Source: Ichthyophonus hoferi (lineage: Eukaryota; Opisthokonta; Ichthyosporea; Ichthyophonida; Ichthyophonidae). From it: a stretch of DNA of 42,491 nucleotides. Made by a program: the position numbers and the translations under genes. This document shows positions 23,901 through 35,909 of this stretch, piece after piece. The DNA lies in assembly GCA_002751075.1 (NCBI GenBank), contig NAOQ01000432.1:22744-65234 (forward strand), written 5' to 3'. Within the stretch, counting starts at the first letter, position 1. Each line of letters starts with the position of its first letter. The notes under the pieces are model-generated. The model did not search any database. It saw nothing but the letters and a program-made list of their open reading frames with translations, and was not told the DNA's origin.

Positions 23901-26433
23901 TAACCCATGTTCCTTTCCCTGTTCTCTCCTTGCATACACACACACCTTCTCACTAGAGGTAAAGGTACTAGGCTTGGTGGCAGCCTCCTCATCCTTCATC
24001 GTTTCTGTCTGTGTCTTAGCATCAGCTGCGGCTTGGGCCGCATGTTCCTGGTCTTGTTCATCCTTGTTGGCACTGGTTAGGGCGGCCTCAGTGGTGCGCT
24101 CTCCCTCTGTCTCTTTAGTTTCCTCGGTTTCTATTGGCTGGGGCTCCTCATTGGCAGGAGGTGCAACATCCTCGGTTATGGTTGGTACTGCTTCCGTCTC
24201 GGTAGGGGCGGCCTCAGGAGCGGCCTCCGCCTCGGGGAGCGTGTCAAATTCTGATTGGGAGAGAGTGTATGAGAGAGGGAGAGGGAGGGGAAAGATAAAA
24301 AGAAAAGCGGCCAGTCACAGGCTTTGTGCGAGCACACCGGGGGTTTCTCTCTCTCATTCTCTTATTCATTTTATCACATTACAGTTATAATTTAAATACT
24401 AAACCCTAAATTGACAACAAATATATACAAATATATATATAAGACTGGGATTCTGTATACTATCTTTATTACATATATACCTATATATAATTACGGAAAA
24501 GAAATACAAAACACACATTGAATACAAAAATGATACGTGCGTGCATTTACATATGATAATATGTATGTATGAAAAAACAAAAGGAATTTTTTTAAAAAAA
24601 ATATGATTAAACGAACATGGATTAACGCTGAAAATACCATATATATATATATATATATAACCTATAACATAAAACATAAAACAAATGACATACACCACAT
24701 ATACCTTCAAGGTCTTCCTCTACGTTAGCAGCAGTAGTGGCTGGTTCCACTGCCTCCTCAGAGGCATTCTTCTTTTGCTATAAGAAATATTAATATTAGT
24801 ATTAAAATTAATAGTTCTCTCCCATTGAATCAGAGGTTAAAGTAAAGAGAAGGCCAATAAAGGGGGTTGGTTATAGGTTTATAATTGCATTAAAATCTAG
24901 TTATGGCGTAAATATATCAATAGTTCTTTGGTAATAAACAAATAATATCACATTATTCATTACAATTATCTTAAAATTTACATTATAAACACACTAAAAT
25001 AACATTATTTCCACTGAAAAGCACCAATAGAAAGAAGAATAAAACATAAGTAAAAACAATAAAAGAGTATATATATCACCTAATACCCTTATCATATTAC
25101 GAAATTTAAATTTTACTGTAAAGAGAACATAGGCTAACCGTAACAGCAGTCTCCACTGTATCGTACTCCAACTCGAAGATATGATCTAAAAGCTCAGCAA
25201 GATTATCTACAGCAGGGAAGAAATGTGCAACATCCCTGTAAATAAACCATGCATTAGAGGTGAGCAATACGATAGGGATTGCTATATATAGGTTATGTAT
25301 ATATGAACGGACCACGGTAGGGGACATTAATGCATAGTAAAAGTAGCTTGACTATAATAAATAGTGTGGTGATATAAGGTGAGTCGATCTTACAAAAAAA
25401 ATCAAATTAAAGTTTTAAAAAGATACCAATATCTAACAGCAATCTATCTTTAACAGTATCGATATCAGTCGATAGAAATAGACATAATTTAAGGTATTCT
25501 ATGATAAAGTATGTATAGGATAGGAGAGGATAGGAGGGGATGAGGAGTAACGTATAATAAAATTAGGTTGGTGATATAATAAATAGTGATTAACTATAGA
25601 AATAACATAAGGATTGCTAAAAAATATGTGGGCTGCTTATAACAAGAGAGGACGGGAGGAAGTAGTAACAGATAGTAAAAGCATGTTGTTTATAATAAAT
25701 AGTATATGAATAGCATAAGAAAAGGAAAATAATTTTTGTTCATTGAAAGGGTTATATTGAACATATATTTAGAGTTGACATATGTGTAAAGGAATCAATG
25801 TTTGGATGTGGGTGTGAAGATGTATAAAGGGAATGGTGCGGGGCATTCATAAAAACACAATATGAACAAATACATATATAAGACATGAACAAGGTACACA
25901 CCTGACAAAAGCTTGTTTTGAAGTGGTAATCACGCGCTTCAATTGCTACGAAAGAGAAGGTTAATCAAAAAAGGAAGTCATTACACAAAAAATAAAAAGT
26001 TGAAAGTCTGTTTTATAAGCATAGACCCAATGTTGTTCATTTTTTTTTTTAAAAAAAAAAGTCACAATCAGGAAGAGATGATAGTTAAAACTTAATAATG
26101 ATAATATACCAGACCTTCATTCTCGACGAGATAATCTATGTTTGAATTTAAATGAGAAGAGAGAGTGAATAATGCTTGTATAAGTATTAAACTATTGTTT
26201 TCTGTTAGTAAGAATGCTAAAAAGATGTGGATTTTTGTAATAGAGGATATACCACCCAATATAAAGAGACTAAATTTAATACAAGCTTTAGAATAATCAT
26301 TAAAGAAACAATTGTGCTGTGAATGTTTCTTTATAAAATGAAATCACACCTTGAACTTCTGAAAGCGCTGAAGAAATCCATCAGGAGCATTCTTATCCTC
26401 ACACTTAAAGAGATACTCTATAACAGCCTCCAT
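17916..26433 (-). CDS. SYNCRIP: hnRNP R/Q (SYNCRIP) family RNA-binding protein with three RRMs and YG-rich tail
   Basis: Exons: 26433-26350, 25945-25902, 25235-25139, 24777-24705, 24250-23946, 23724-23595, 22754-22621, 22359-22228, 21657-21526, 20998-20948, 20684-20430, 20058-20029, 19395-19317, 18866-18813, 18657-18464, 17996-17916. All phases agree and give 624 aa, close to human SYNCRIP. Residues 1-75 resemble the NURR domain (DGFLQRFQKFK...SKQAFV). About 76-215 is an acidic Glu/Thr/Ala linker. RRM1 (about 220-293) has VWIGDL and KNRGFGFIHF; RRM2 (302-385) LYIGNI and RCRGFGFLQL; RRM3 (395-472) VYMSNL and LPRGYCFVEF. AEPEEDPAQLQSK between RRM2 and RRM3 matches the family's ADPIEDP signature. 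Residues 473-624 are RGG- then YGG/YGQ-rich, prion-like. Known role: cytoplasmic and nuclear mRNA binding in splicing, transport and translation. It lies head to head with its paralogue at 30864. Donor of exon 7 (GTGCAT) is weak. Confidence 0.93.
18464..19395 (-). other. Exons 13-15: RGG/YGG low-complexity tail
   Basis: These three exons (19395-19317, 18866-18813, 18657-18464) encode the disordered tail. First is an RGRGG segment, then a short WSGYGG linker, then about 64 residues of tandem YG-containing motifs (GGYGSYGGYGSTYGGYGQ and similar, with Gln, Asn and Ser between). Charged residues are nearly absent from the last exon. This is the composition of proteins that form condensates, such as FUS and hnRNP A1. 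That behaviour is inferred only. Confidence 0.85.
21991..22200 (+). repeat. Minisatellite, about 50-bp unit, in intron 8 of the hnRNP R/Q gene
   Basis: ATCAGGGCGATTA-like units begin at 21991, 22041, 22091, 22142 and (weak) 22192, a 50-51 bp period, each followed by ACTTAATCT and a TTTAANTATAG-like part. The same unit recurs at 27931-28075. It is part of repeat R4 below. Confidence 0.75.
22800..22928. repeat. GA-rich tandem repeat in intron 6 of the hnRNP R/Q gene
   Basis: Units of about 12 bp (GAGAGAGAAAAG) repeated about ten times. The matching intron of the plus-strand paralogue has the complementary CTCTCTCCTTTT run at about 33023-33085. It marks one edge of the near-identical intron block shared by the two genes. 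Confidence 0.85.
22905..23482 (-). repeat. Near-identical intron block, copy in the hnRNP R/Q gene
   Basis: The reverse complement matches 32542-33075 at about 97% by eye (roughly 14 mismatches in about 500 aligned bases). The exception is about 75 bp present only here (near 23018-23093). It lies wholly inside intron 6, between the two RRM1 exons. Confidence 0.9.
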
Positions 26434-27921
26434 GTTTATACTATATTATATACCTATATACGTATATCATATATACCCATTTAGAACAATATATTTTACG
26501 TGTAAGAAAATCAATTACGCTGGTAGCGCTTTGAAAAATTTCAGCACATGTCTCGGATAATTCTGACGTAATGGGGATCTTACAAATCTGTATTTTAAAG
26601 TTTAATTCAGGAGTAACAAATCAATTTAATATGACTATAATTTAAATATAAGTAATATCGAATGGTATAGCGCTTTTATAATTGATAATGTGCTGGCTCT
26701 CGCAGGACAACTGATCACTAATTCTTAATAAGCAGTTTAAGTATAATGTGGTGAGGAAAATTAAAGTGATTTGCTTTAAAGTTTAAATATATAAAGAAGA
26801 AAACAATAGATCATTTTTAAAATATATATATATATATATAATTGAAAATTTTCTTTATATGATTTCATATATAGAAAGTTGTAATACCAGCCAATAGTGA
26901 CATTGATGTACACTTGTTCATATCATTATCGGGCTTGACCTATCTTAATTGAGGCGATATAGGGGGTTGATGTGAATATAACATCCAATCAAAGACAGGT
27001 TAGCGTTGGCGCCAGCTTAACGGGCTATTCACCAATTCCCCAGTATATCATACTATATCGTATTGTTATTATAATCCCATACATATAGGTACTGTTAATT
27101 TACGTTCAAATCCCATAATATATCATAGTATATCATACTATTATTGTAATCTCAGATATATAGTCACAGTTTATTTACACACTAATTTCCTATTTTAACA
27201 TATTGCATATGATCAAGTAAAAAATAGAAACCATTGCCTAACCATATTTAAGGTATATATCCTAATAAATTGTCTTTCTTTTTATGACTGAACATATGGT
27301 CTTTACAATAAATGCTTACTAGGGCATTATTTTCATATGAGTCTGCATAGTAACTATTATCTCATACATCTAGAGCAGAAGCTGATGATTACAAGTAGAG
27401 GAACGAAAATAAAACTACATGATTGTTATGTTTGTTATTTGGTCTCACTGAAGATTCGTGTGGACCGAGTCCTTTACACTCACAAAATATGGAGTACTTT
27501 ATACAGATTAAATTAACAACTTGGCATTAACGCCATAATTGATTGTTTCACTTTGACTAAATGTCAAAGACATAAAACATACAGGCATATATAACCAGTG
27601 CTTTTGGAGTTGTTCATTTTTGTTTCAATATACGCTTAAACAATCCTGCCTAGATTTTCCCCATTTATTTGGTCCAAATATTCTACAAATCTCTAAATAA
27701 ATTGTCTCTCTCTCTTCCATTATAAAAGACTATTGCTCTTGCGCATGTCCACTATCCTAGTTTTCCCCACTAAAAATTATGACGATGTACAAAAACATAA
27801 GGTTACTTTTCAATCCCTCTGTATACCCCAATATTTTTTTCTCCCTGATTCACTGATTAACTATTTTTTCTTTATAATCTGGTAATCTGGTATCACTCTT
27901 TTTGGATCATTTTGTTAAACA

Positions 27922-28338
27922 TAGATCAAGTCTCTATCAGGGCAATTATGCGGCTAATCTAACATTGAAATATAGATGAAGTCTGGATCAGGACAATTAT
28001 TCACATAATCTAAAATTAAAGTATCGAATAAATCTAGATTAGGAAGATTATTTCCTTAATCTGGGATTTAAGAAGACATTATTCTTTGACTAAGTATTTG
28101 AAAGGCCTGATGCAGGATCATAATTGATAGTATGATTAACCTAATATAGATATATGCAATCTAGAATGTTAGGAGTCAGTGTGTTGGGACAACTTCATGG
28201 AGTGGGCAATGTAATAGTGTTAGAGGACCACAGCAATTGTGTATATAATGGGATGATTCCAGGCAGTGACACTTGTCGTCATGGTATTTAAGGCCACAAT
28301 ACTCATAGGACAGGCAACTATTTCAGTGAATGGAATAA
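27922..28338 (+). repeat. Repeat R4, fullest copy, with internal 51-bp tandem units
   Basis: Three 51-bp units (TCTNNATCAGG starts at 27931, 27982 and 28033) are followed by about 260 bp of unique sequence ending GGCAACTATTTCAGTGAATGGAAT. A reverse-oriented copy of the unique part lies at about 33974-34265, and related tandem units at 21991-22200. Non-coding; class unknown. Confidence 0.7.
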
Positions 28339-29803
28339 ACAGATTGACCTAGAGTGGATAGTATGAATGAACTGAGGAATACTATAGAGAAGATAAACCA
28401 GTTTCAATATATGTAACATGTGCAAAATAACAAAGCCATAATTAATTAATTAATGAATAGGAAAGAAGATATTGAAATCTAGATGAACCAAGGAATACCA
28501 TTTGGGAAACAGGCCAATTATGACATATTATTTATTATTCAAAATTATTTTATACACAAAACAATATTCTTCCCTTAATTTCCAATATGTACTTTCCAAA
28601 GTTGAGTTGAACAAACTTCATTCCTTGGGAGGTGGATTGAAAACTTAGCGACCGCTACTTAGTGAAGTTTCACTGACATGCAAAAATTTGCAAATAAGAA
28701 AATAAGCTTTTCAGCATTTTTTTTATTGTATCAAATATAGCTACAATTTGTTTTTAGGCATAGTATTTTATAGTTATACTTAGTTAACTAGTTACTACTG
28801 AGTTCTTAAGTCTTTATAGCAATTTGGAATCTGTCTTCTCCAATTCAATGGTAAATTAAAATTAAAAACCAGATGCTCATCTAAAGCTCTGGGTTTTCCC
28901 GTTACTGGATGGTATGTTATAGTATGATAGTTAATCTAATCATTGTAGTTTCTCTAGGATTTAATCATAAGTGGAATCTTTTATAAAAATTGGAATTAAC
29001 AGAAATAGATGCATTTTCCCATTCAGCAACACCTGTAAGTTGTGAAATGTAAGTGTGATATTAATGAACGCAAACAAGTATTCATTATTGATTCTTCTGG
29101 GATTTATTGGGCATAGTTAGTTGAATTGAACTTCATTATTGGATGCAATAATATTTGTGGCTCTAATCAAGTGCCTGCCAATAGATTGCTTTAATAATGG
29201 ACGATATCTCCTAAGTTGGCCTGTTGGTTGTTTCTAATCAAATGATGTGTTTAGTTCTGTAAAGAATGCCACATAATTAGCTTTTTTATGTAGTTATAAC
29301 GATTATCAAGGCAAGTGCTTGATCCTGGATATCAAAGTTTTCTATGTACCATAAGCTGGAATTGGTTCCTTATTTTTTCAGAATCTAATTTATCATGCAT
29401 GTAAAAGTACCAAATATGTTTTGTTTTCTACTGATAACCATGTACTTATTAAAGTTATTATAATAGCACTTCTGCCTGTTAACCTATTTGTGTGCAAAAA
29501 ATTAGATCTTATCATAACAAGAATATATTTATGTTGGTTGCAATGCCTGCCTTGCTAGGGTATGGGTTAAGTCTTTATTCCAGTTGCTCTTGACAATCCA
29601 AAATTGTTAAAACCTTGGCAAGTGAGAATGAATAACAAAAGCATTTAGTTTTGTTTTTATTCCGTGCTTGCAATCATTGCCTGTTGTATGAAATGCATGA
29701 AAAAATAACTGTAGCACAGACTGTAATCTGAAGTTGTCACAAAACACTTCTCTCTGAACACCATGTTCATTTCAGCCTGTGGGGTGATTATCTCACCCAA
29801 GTT

Positions 29804-29913
29804 CAGAGTGGTAACTGATTATTGCAATTAGAGAATTTAAAATAAAAACTGCATAGCCTTTATTCAGTATCACTATAAAATAAAGAGTCTCTCATCTGTC
29901 GCAGATAGAACCT
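29804..29913 (+). repeat. Repeat R2, copy 3
   Basis: Blocks AGAGTGGTAACTGATTATTGC, TAGAGAATT, AAAACTGCATAGCCTTTATT, TCAGTATCACTA, AAGAGTCTC, then the hairpin ATCTGTC-GC-AGATAGA. It lies in the spacer between the two RNA-binding protein genes. Confidence 0.65.
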
Positions 29914-30408
29914 CTTAATGCTTTCTAAATATAAAATTTTATATATAGAATATTGTTTTTCTCCGCAATTTCAATCAGAAATTATGATCAGAAGTGATTG
30001 CATAAATATCAAAATTTTCAATTATAAAATCACATGATCCCATACTACAGAATCCTGTATTTTGGTCCTATATCTGAGTGATATTTATACTCATTAAGAT
30101 ATAGCATGTCATACATAGACTAATTATCAGATTCTTACAACACAGTAAGAACCCTTGCTGGCATAAATAGAAAAAATATATGTAAGGTAGGAAGGACCTC
30201 TAGTCTCCTATAGCTGCCATAGCCATAGATAAGACAAAGAACTCAAGGCTTTAATCAATATTAGGCCTACAAGGCTCCTATACATGTACATAAACAAATC
30301 TTATGATATTCTAGGACAATCTGTATAATCTGTATGTCATACAAATGGCTCATTAGGGTGACCTCACTATTTCAATGACGTCACTATTAGTAACTTATTA
30401 CTTGTGAC

Positions 30409-30613
30409 CCTAATTAACAGCTTAGTATTAATTAATTAGCTAATTATGACTGGAGCTATTTTGACCTGTCTTGCATATGTAGTTATATTAGAAAGTTCTT
30501 TACATTAATGAAATAGTGCATATCGCATATAGCCTAATTAACAACCTAGTATAATTAATGAATTAATTATGCCTGTAACCATTTTGACCGATGCTGTATA
30601 CGTAACTATATTT
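30409..30613. repeat. Tandem pair, period about 124 bp
   Basis: CCTAATTAACAGCTTAGTAT...ATTTTGACC...GTAGTTATATTA (30409-30490) recurs diverged at 30533-30613 with the same block order. Confidence 0.7.
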
Positions 30614-30863
30614 AACAGAGCCAGAGTTCACCTTGGTTTATTTATGAACCGTATCTCTTTTCCCATCGGCGGTATAAACTAAGTAATCTCCTACATGCTA
30701 TAGGTTAATAAACAACGCCAATGCAATATTTGCCAATAAAAAAACGCCCAATAGAATTAATCGTGAGATCAATTAGCGTCGATCTGTCATTTCTACTATT
30801 TGAAGCTAGACTTATTATAGTATTGTTTGCCTTACTCTCCCTCCTGTTATCCCCTTATAAATA

Positions 30864-31234
30864 ATGTCCTTTTTTAGGGTGGCTGCCACCCTAGTTGGCC
30901 ACAATAACTCTGTGTTGTCAGGCCAACAGAAACTGTCTCCGTTGTCATGTTCATCTTTGCGCCTGGCCAAATGTTTCATTCACAAAAGTAAGTAGAGCAT
31001 TACTTTACATATAAATGGTTAGGCGTACAGTTGGCATTACTGTATGTTTGTAAGTGTACATATATAGGAACATAAAACAGACATCTAACAGACATATACG
31101 AACAAGTAAAAATGAATACAATGAACATAATTTTGAGACTATTGAAATATAGTAAACTTGCATTTATTACAATACAAAGGCTAAAAACCTTACCCGAACA
31201 CCATACAAGGTCTTCTTACCCCATAATCTCATTG

Positions 31235-31288
<54 letters not shown>

Positions 31289-34200
31289 TGCAACTTCCTC
31301 CTTTAATACCACCACAGTTCCTAATCTCTCTCTCTCTCTCTCTCTTGATATCCATCCCTCTATCAATCTCTATCAATCTCTATATTCCCTGACTAGAACC
31401 AATCTTTACTTTAAGGAGCCAACACTAAGTCAGTGGATGCAGTGGCACCTGTTACTCCCCCAGCGATCGTTGAAGAAGATGAAATCAAACCAATACAAAC
31501 CATGACAGGTGAGAGCGAGGTATGTCTATAAATCTCCTACACAGATCTATATACCTACCTACTCTACTCCAGCTATCAGTGTTATTATATTTGTAGATGA
31601 TAGTAAAAGGAAGATGGGCTATATAGAGACAAAGCATGAGGCTTGAACATATTCTCTGCATGTTTGCAGGTGTTGGTATTCTTAGCTTAGTGTTTGTATA
31701 AACCCTTGACAGTCTTGGTGAGTTTGCTCTATCTTATATTGAGAAAACCATTTTAAACTGCGGCTGTATTGGGTCCTAAGACTTGTATATATATGCTTTT
31801 TTATTTTTTTTTATTTTTAATGTTAATTTTAATTTATTTTAATTTTTTTGTATATATTTATTAAAGGTCCAATCCCTACTCTTTTTTGTCATTTTTCCAG
31901 TGCTCACTGAACTTATATTTTAGTGTTAATGACTATTATATCAAGCCTATATAAAATCTATTAACCAATTAACTAAATCAAACCATCCCCCTACCCATAT
32001 ACCTACCCAATTGGGCCATTATAACACATCAATGCACTATTGGCCCACACTATTTCATCAACCAGCCAATAACATGCCTATCCTGCAGACAGAGATGTTT
32101 AAACAGGGACTTGTTACCGATCACAAAACATTCAGCATCCACCTCGGAAAACTTGCTCCTCAAACGATCAGTGAAGATGTTAAGAAAGCATTTGCCCAGG
32201 TGGGTAAGTTATGTTACGTTTACACTACACATACACAGTACAACACTTATTATTAGATGTTTTTATTTTGGTTAAAATTTTATGTCACTTATATATACAC
32301 ACTACAAGCCAGTATAATTATTTGTCCTGAGTTTTTCTTGGATAGGTATTTCGTTTCAATGTATGTAAGTAAACAGCAATATATATTTGAAAACCAATCC
32401 AATTATAAATTAAGCTAGGGCCTGTTACGGGTTTAGCTTGATGGTAGTTGGTGAGGGCATTGGCACGTACATGTACATCTACATATATTCAAATATATAT
32501 ATATATATATATTTGCCAGTGTGTCTATATAACAAGTCCTTATGTACTACGTAGTGTGGCAGAATGACCCCTACATACATACCACTACTCCACTCCCTCT
32601 CCTTGTATCTTGTTTATTCTTTTCTTTCTACCCAACCATGTTGTGTGTTTTCTTTTATCCTCCACACTCTCTCTCCTGTCTTTATCCTGCCCAGTCAATC
32701 GCTTTATTTCCCTTTTAAAATAGCCATACACAGCAGTGGGTGGAAATAATTAAAAATATTTGAAACCCTACTCGCTGTTTACTAGGGGTTGGCAGGGAAA
32801 GGGAATGATTGGTATACAATAAAATCATATCCAATCCGCTCTGTGATAGTTGGTGTCGCGATTGGTGATTGGCACCCAGTACTAGTCTATGCAGTCATTG
32901 GATACTTAACCATTTTAAATTTTAATGTATAATGTACAATGTACCTACCTACTGTACTACTGTAGGTGTGCAAGGATCCCTTTGAGTACTTACTACTTGT
33001 GTTGCCTACCCCCCACTCATTCACTCTCTCCTTTTCTCTCTCTCCTTTTCTCTCTCTCCTTTTCTCTCTCTCCTCTCTCCTCTCTCTCCACACGCACACA
33101 CTGCATCTATGTTCTTTTCATCGCTCTATTATAGGCCTGGTGAGATTCGTGACATTGTACAAGCCGTACGTGGGTGGGGACTTTAAAAGTTGTATTGTTC
33201 ATTTCGCTAAGCGTAAAGAACAAACTAAAGCCCTTAAAATGGATTTTCAGGTACCTCTAATCAAGGTAGGTCAGGTTTGTATTAATCAATTAATAATTAA
33301 TTGGTTAATTGGTTACTTATTACTTATCTTCATTGACTTTATTCTCTTTCTCTTTCTTATCTTTCTTTGCATTCTCTCTCTCTCCCTTTTATAGATGCAT
33401 ATTCCCGAATATCTTTCTTGATATAAAACCGTATATAGTGTAGCATATTTTATTTTATTTTATTTTAAATTTTTTAACATACACATACATACACACATAC
33501 ATACATTCATACATACATACATATATATTAACATAGGTATTATTACAGATTTGTGTAGTGTATCTAGTTATTATATAGTCATTGCGATATAGCTAATGTA
33601 ACTTTAACCGTACAGGATGCGAAGCCCGTGGTAAGTGCCCCTATGTTGAAGACTAGACTTAACGTTTGGAATCTACCCGAGGAGGCTACAGCTAGGCTTC
33701 TACTAGAGAAAATGAACGAATGGGTTCCTAGAGCTGACATTGCTTTGGTAGGTACTTAGTATTGTATATATACTGTATACTATATACTATGTACTATATA
33801 GTACTTCACATTGCTTTGGTAGGTACTTAGTATTGTATATATACTGTATACTATATACTATGTACTATATAGTACTTCACCTGTCTCCCTGATCGCATTC
33901 CTAGGTTCATCTACATTATCTATACTAGTTCAATAACTTTATTCCTATTAATTAATTAATTAATTAATTAATTATTCCATTCATTGAAATAGTTGCCTGT
34001 GCTATGAATATTTTGGCCTTAAATACTATGATGACACGTGCCACTACCTGGAATTACCCCATTATATGCCCAATCGCTGTGGTCCTTTAAGACTAACTCC
34101 TCACAATCTAGAGTACATATATCTATACTAGGTTATTTATACGATCAATTATGATCCTCTATTAGACTAATCAAATACTTCAGTCAAAGTGGTAATTAAT

Positions 34201-35864
34201 TTACTTATTAATAATTAATTAAGTGAACTGAACCACATCCTGACCTAGACTTGATATATATTTAACATATGGTAGTATTGCTTTACACTATACGATTTTT
34301 ATATTTTTATTTAATATTTCACATTGTTTGATTTTTTGTATACTTAATACTGCTATTTATACTTGTATTGATACCTATACCTATACTTATACTACTTTTC
34401 TTTCTGTCTCTTCCTCCACCACGTCCACACCTATATATATATAGGTTGAGATAAAGATGAAAAACGAAAGTACATGTGCAGGCAGTGCGGTTGTAGACTT
34501 TGTCAATTTTCGTGCTGCCGAGAAAGCCTTGGAAGTCTTTCAGTCGAATGACCGCTTATATATGGGGAATAAACTGGTAGGTAATTGGTGTACTGTATGT
34601 ATGTGTCTATGTATGTATGTATGTATGTGTGTATGCATTGCGTATTATATTATTATACCTGTAGTACAAGGTTTAAGCATAACCAGCGATTGGTTGAGAG
34701 GTAGAGGTGATGAAAATGACAGTGGCCCATAACCAATTAAAGCGCACGACTAAAGGGAATACTATATATGTGCATCCGGTGTAAGTTCTAGTATTAATAT
34801 ATAGACATATAGATAGATAGATTTATTATTACCTTTTACTGTCAAGTGTGCCCTCTAAACCACGTGTTCTACACCATAATAACTGTAACCAATTAGCATA
34901 CTAGTATAAAAATAGATCTTTTAAAACTTGTCACGTGCTTCAGGTGTGAATTGATTTAATATATTCTGATTGGATTAGGTAACATAAGGATGGGGATGTG
35001 AGGTGATAGGAAGGCATGATATGACATGATATTATACCTATAGATGTAATTACTCTGTGATCTAACTAATCAACTAATCCTTTTTACCTAACAGGCAATC
35101 ACTTTCACGCAGCGTTACGTAAAGCCCACGAAGGTAAGCCGAGTAATACAGGCACAATTTTATCTTTCTGAAATCAACCAATACAATAGGATAGCCAATC
35201 ATGTTATTACAAAATGCTTCCCTTTGTACTTTATTTTATCATTGTCTGAAATATTACATACGCCACCAATTTTTTTTAAATTTTTTTTCTTGCTTACTGT
35301 TATTTTTTTTCTTTCTATTCATTTTTTTCTTTCCTGTTTTTTGTTTATTGTCTTTGCTCATCAATGCATCAACACAGCTTTTTTACTTGATCAACTGTAC
35401 ACCTTAACTCTCTATATGTATTACTCTATACACGCCTCCAAATCTAATCTAGGGTTTCTTTTTTCCTTTATTCTCTCATTCAGCACTTTTTCATATTTTC
35501 CCTTTCTGAACTTCCACATCTACATGCCCATATGCACATATACACACATACACATACACACATACACACATACCTATATATACAGATGATTGCTATATTT
35601 GGCGAAGATAAAACAGTGCTAAAACTGCCAGTCACTAAACTAGAAAATCTTTGCAACCAGTATGGCAAAGTAGACAAGGTCATTGTTAAGGATTATCCAG
35701 ACAAATCCCCCAGCCAGGTTTTATTTGTCAGGTTTTCGTCTATTCGTGAGGCAAACAAAGCGGCAATTGCGCTTAATGATACTCTGATTAGTGGTAAACC
35801 TATAACAGTTGAGTTGGGTATGCTTGATGAACGTTATACTTCGGTGAGTGTGATTAATGGCTTT

Positions 35865-35909
<45 letters not shown>

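Larger units (their letters stand above)
26434..30863. other. Spacer between the two head-to-head RNA-binding protein genes
   Basis: 4.4 kb with no convincing exon. It holds a full R4 element (about 27922-28338), an R2 copy (29804-29913) and a tandem pair of about 124 bp (30409-30613). Promoters of both genes must lie here. A TTATAAATA run ends immediately before the start codon of the plus-strand gene. Confidence 0.6.

Noticed and set aside
23974-24390. 138-aa Ser/Val/Ala-rich plus-strand frame
   Set aside because: Antisense shadow of the acidic linker exon 23946-24250.
34457-34732. Extended 91-aa frame ending in Cys/Met/Val-rich sequence
   Set aside because: It is exon 6 of the zinc-knuckle gene read through its GTAGGT donor into a GTAT repeat.
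34705-34740. GTGATGA as a possible C box of a C/D snoRNA
   Set aside because: No D box (CTGA) at a fitting distance and no terminal stem.
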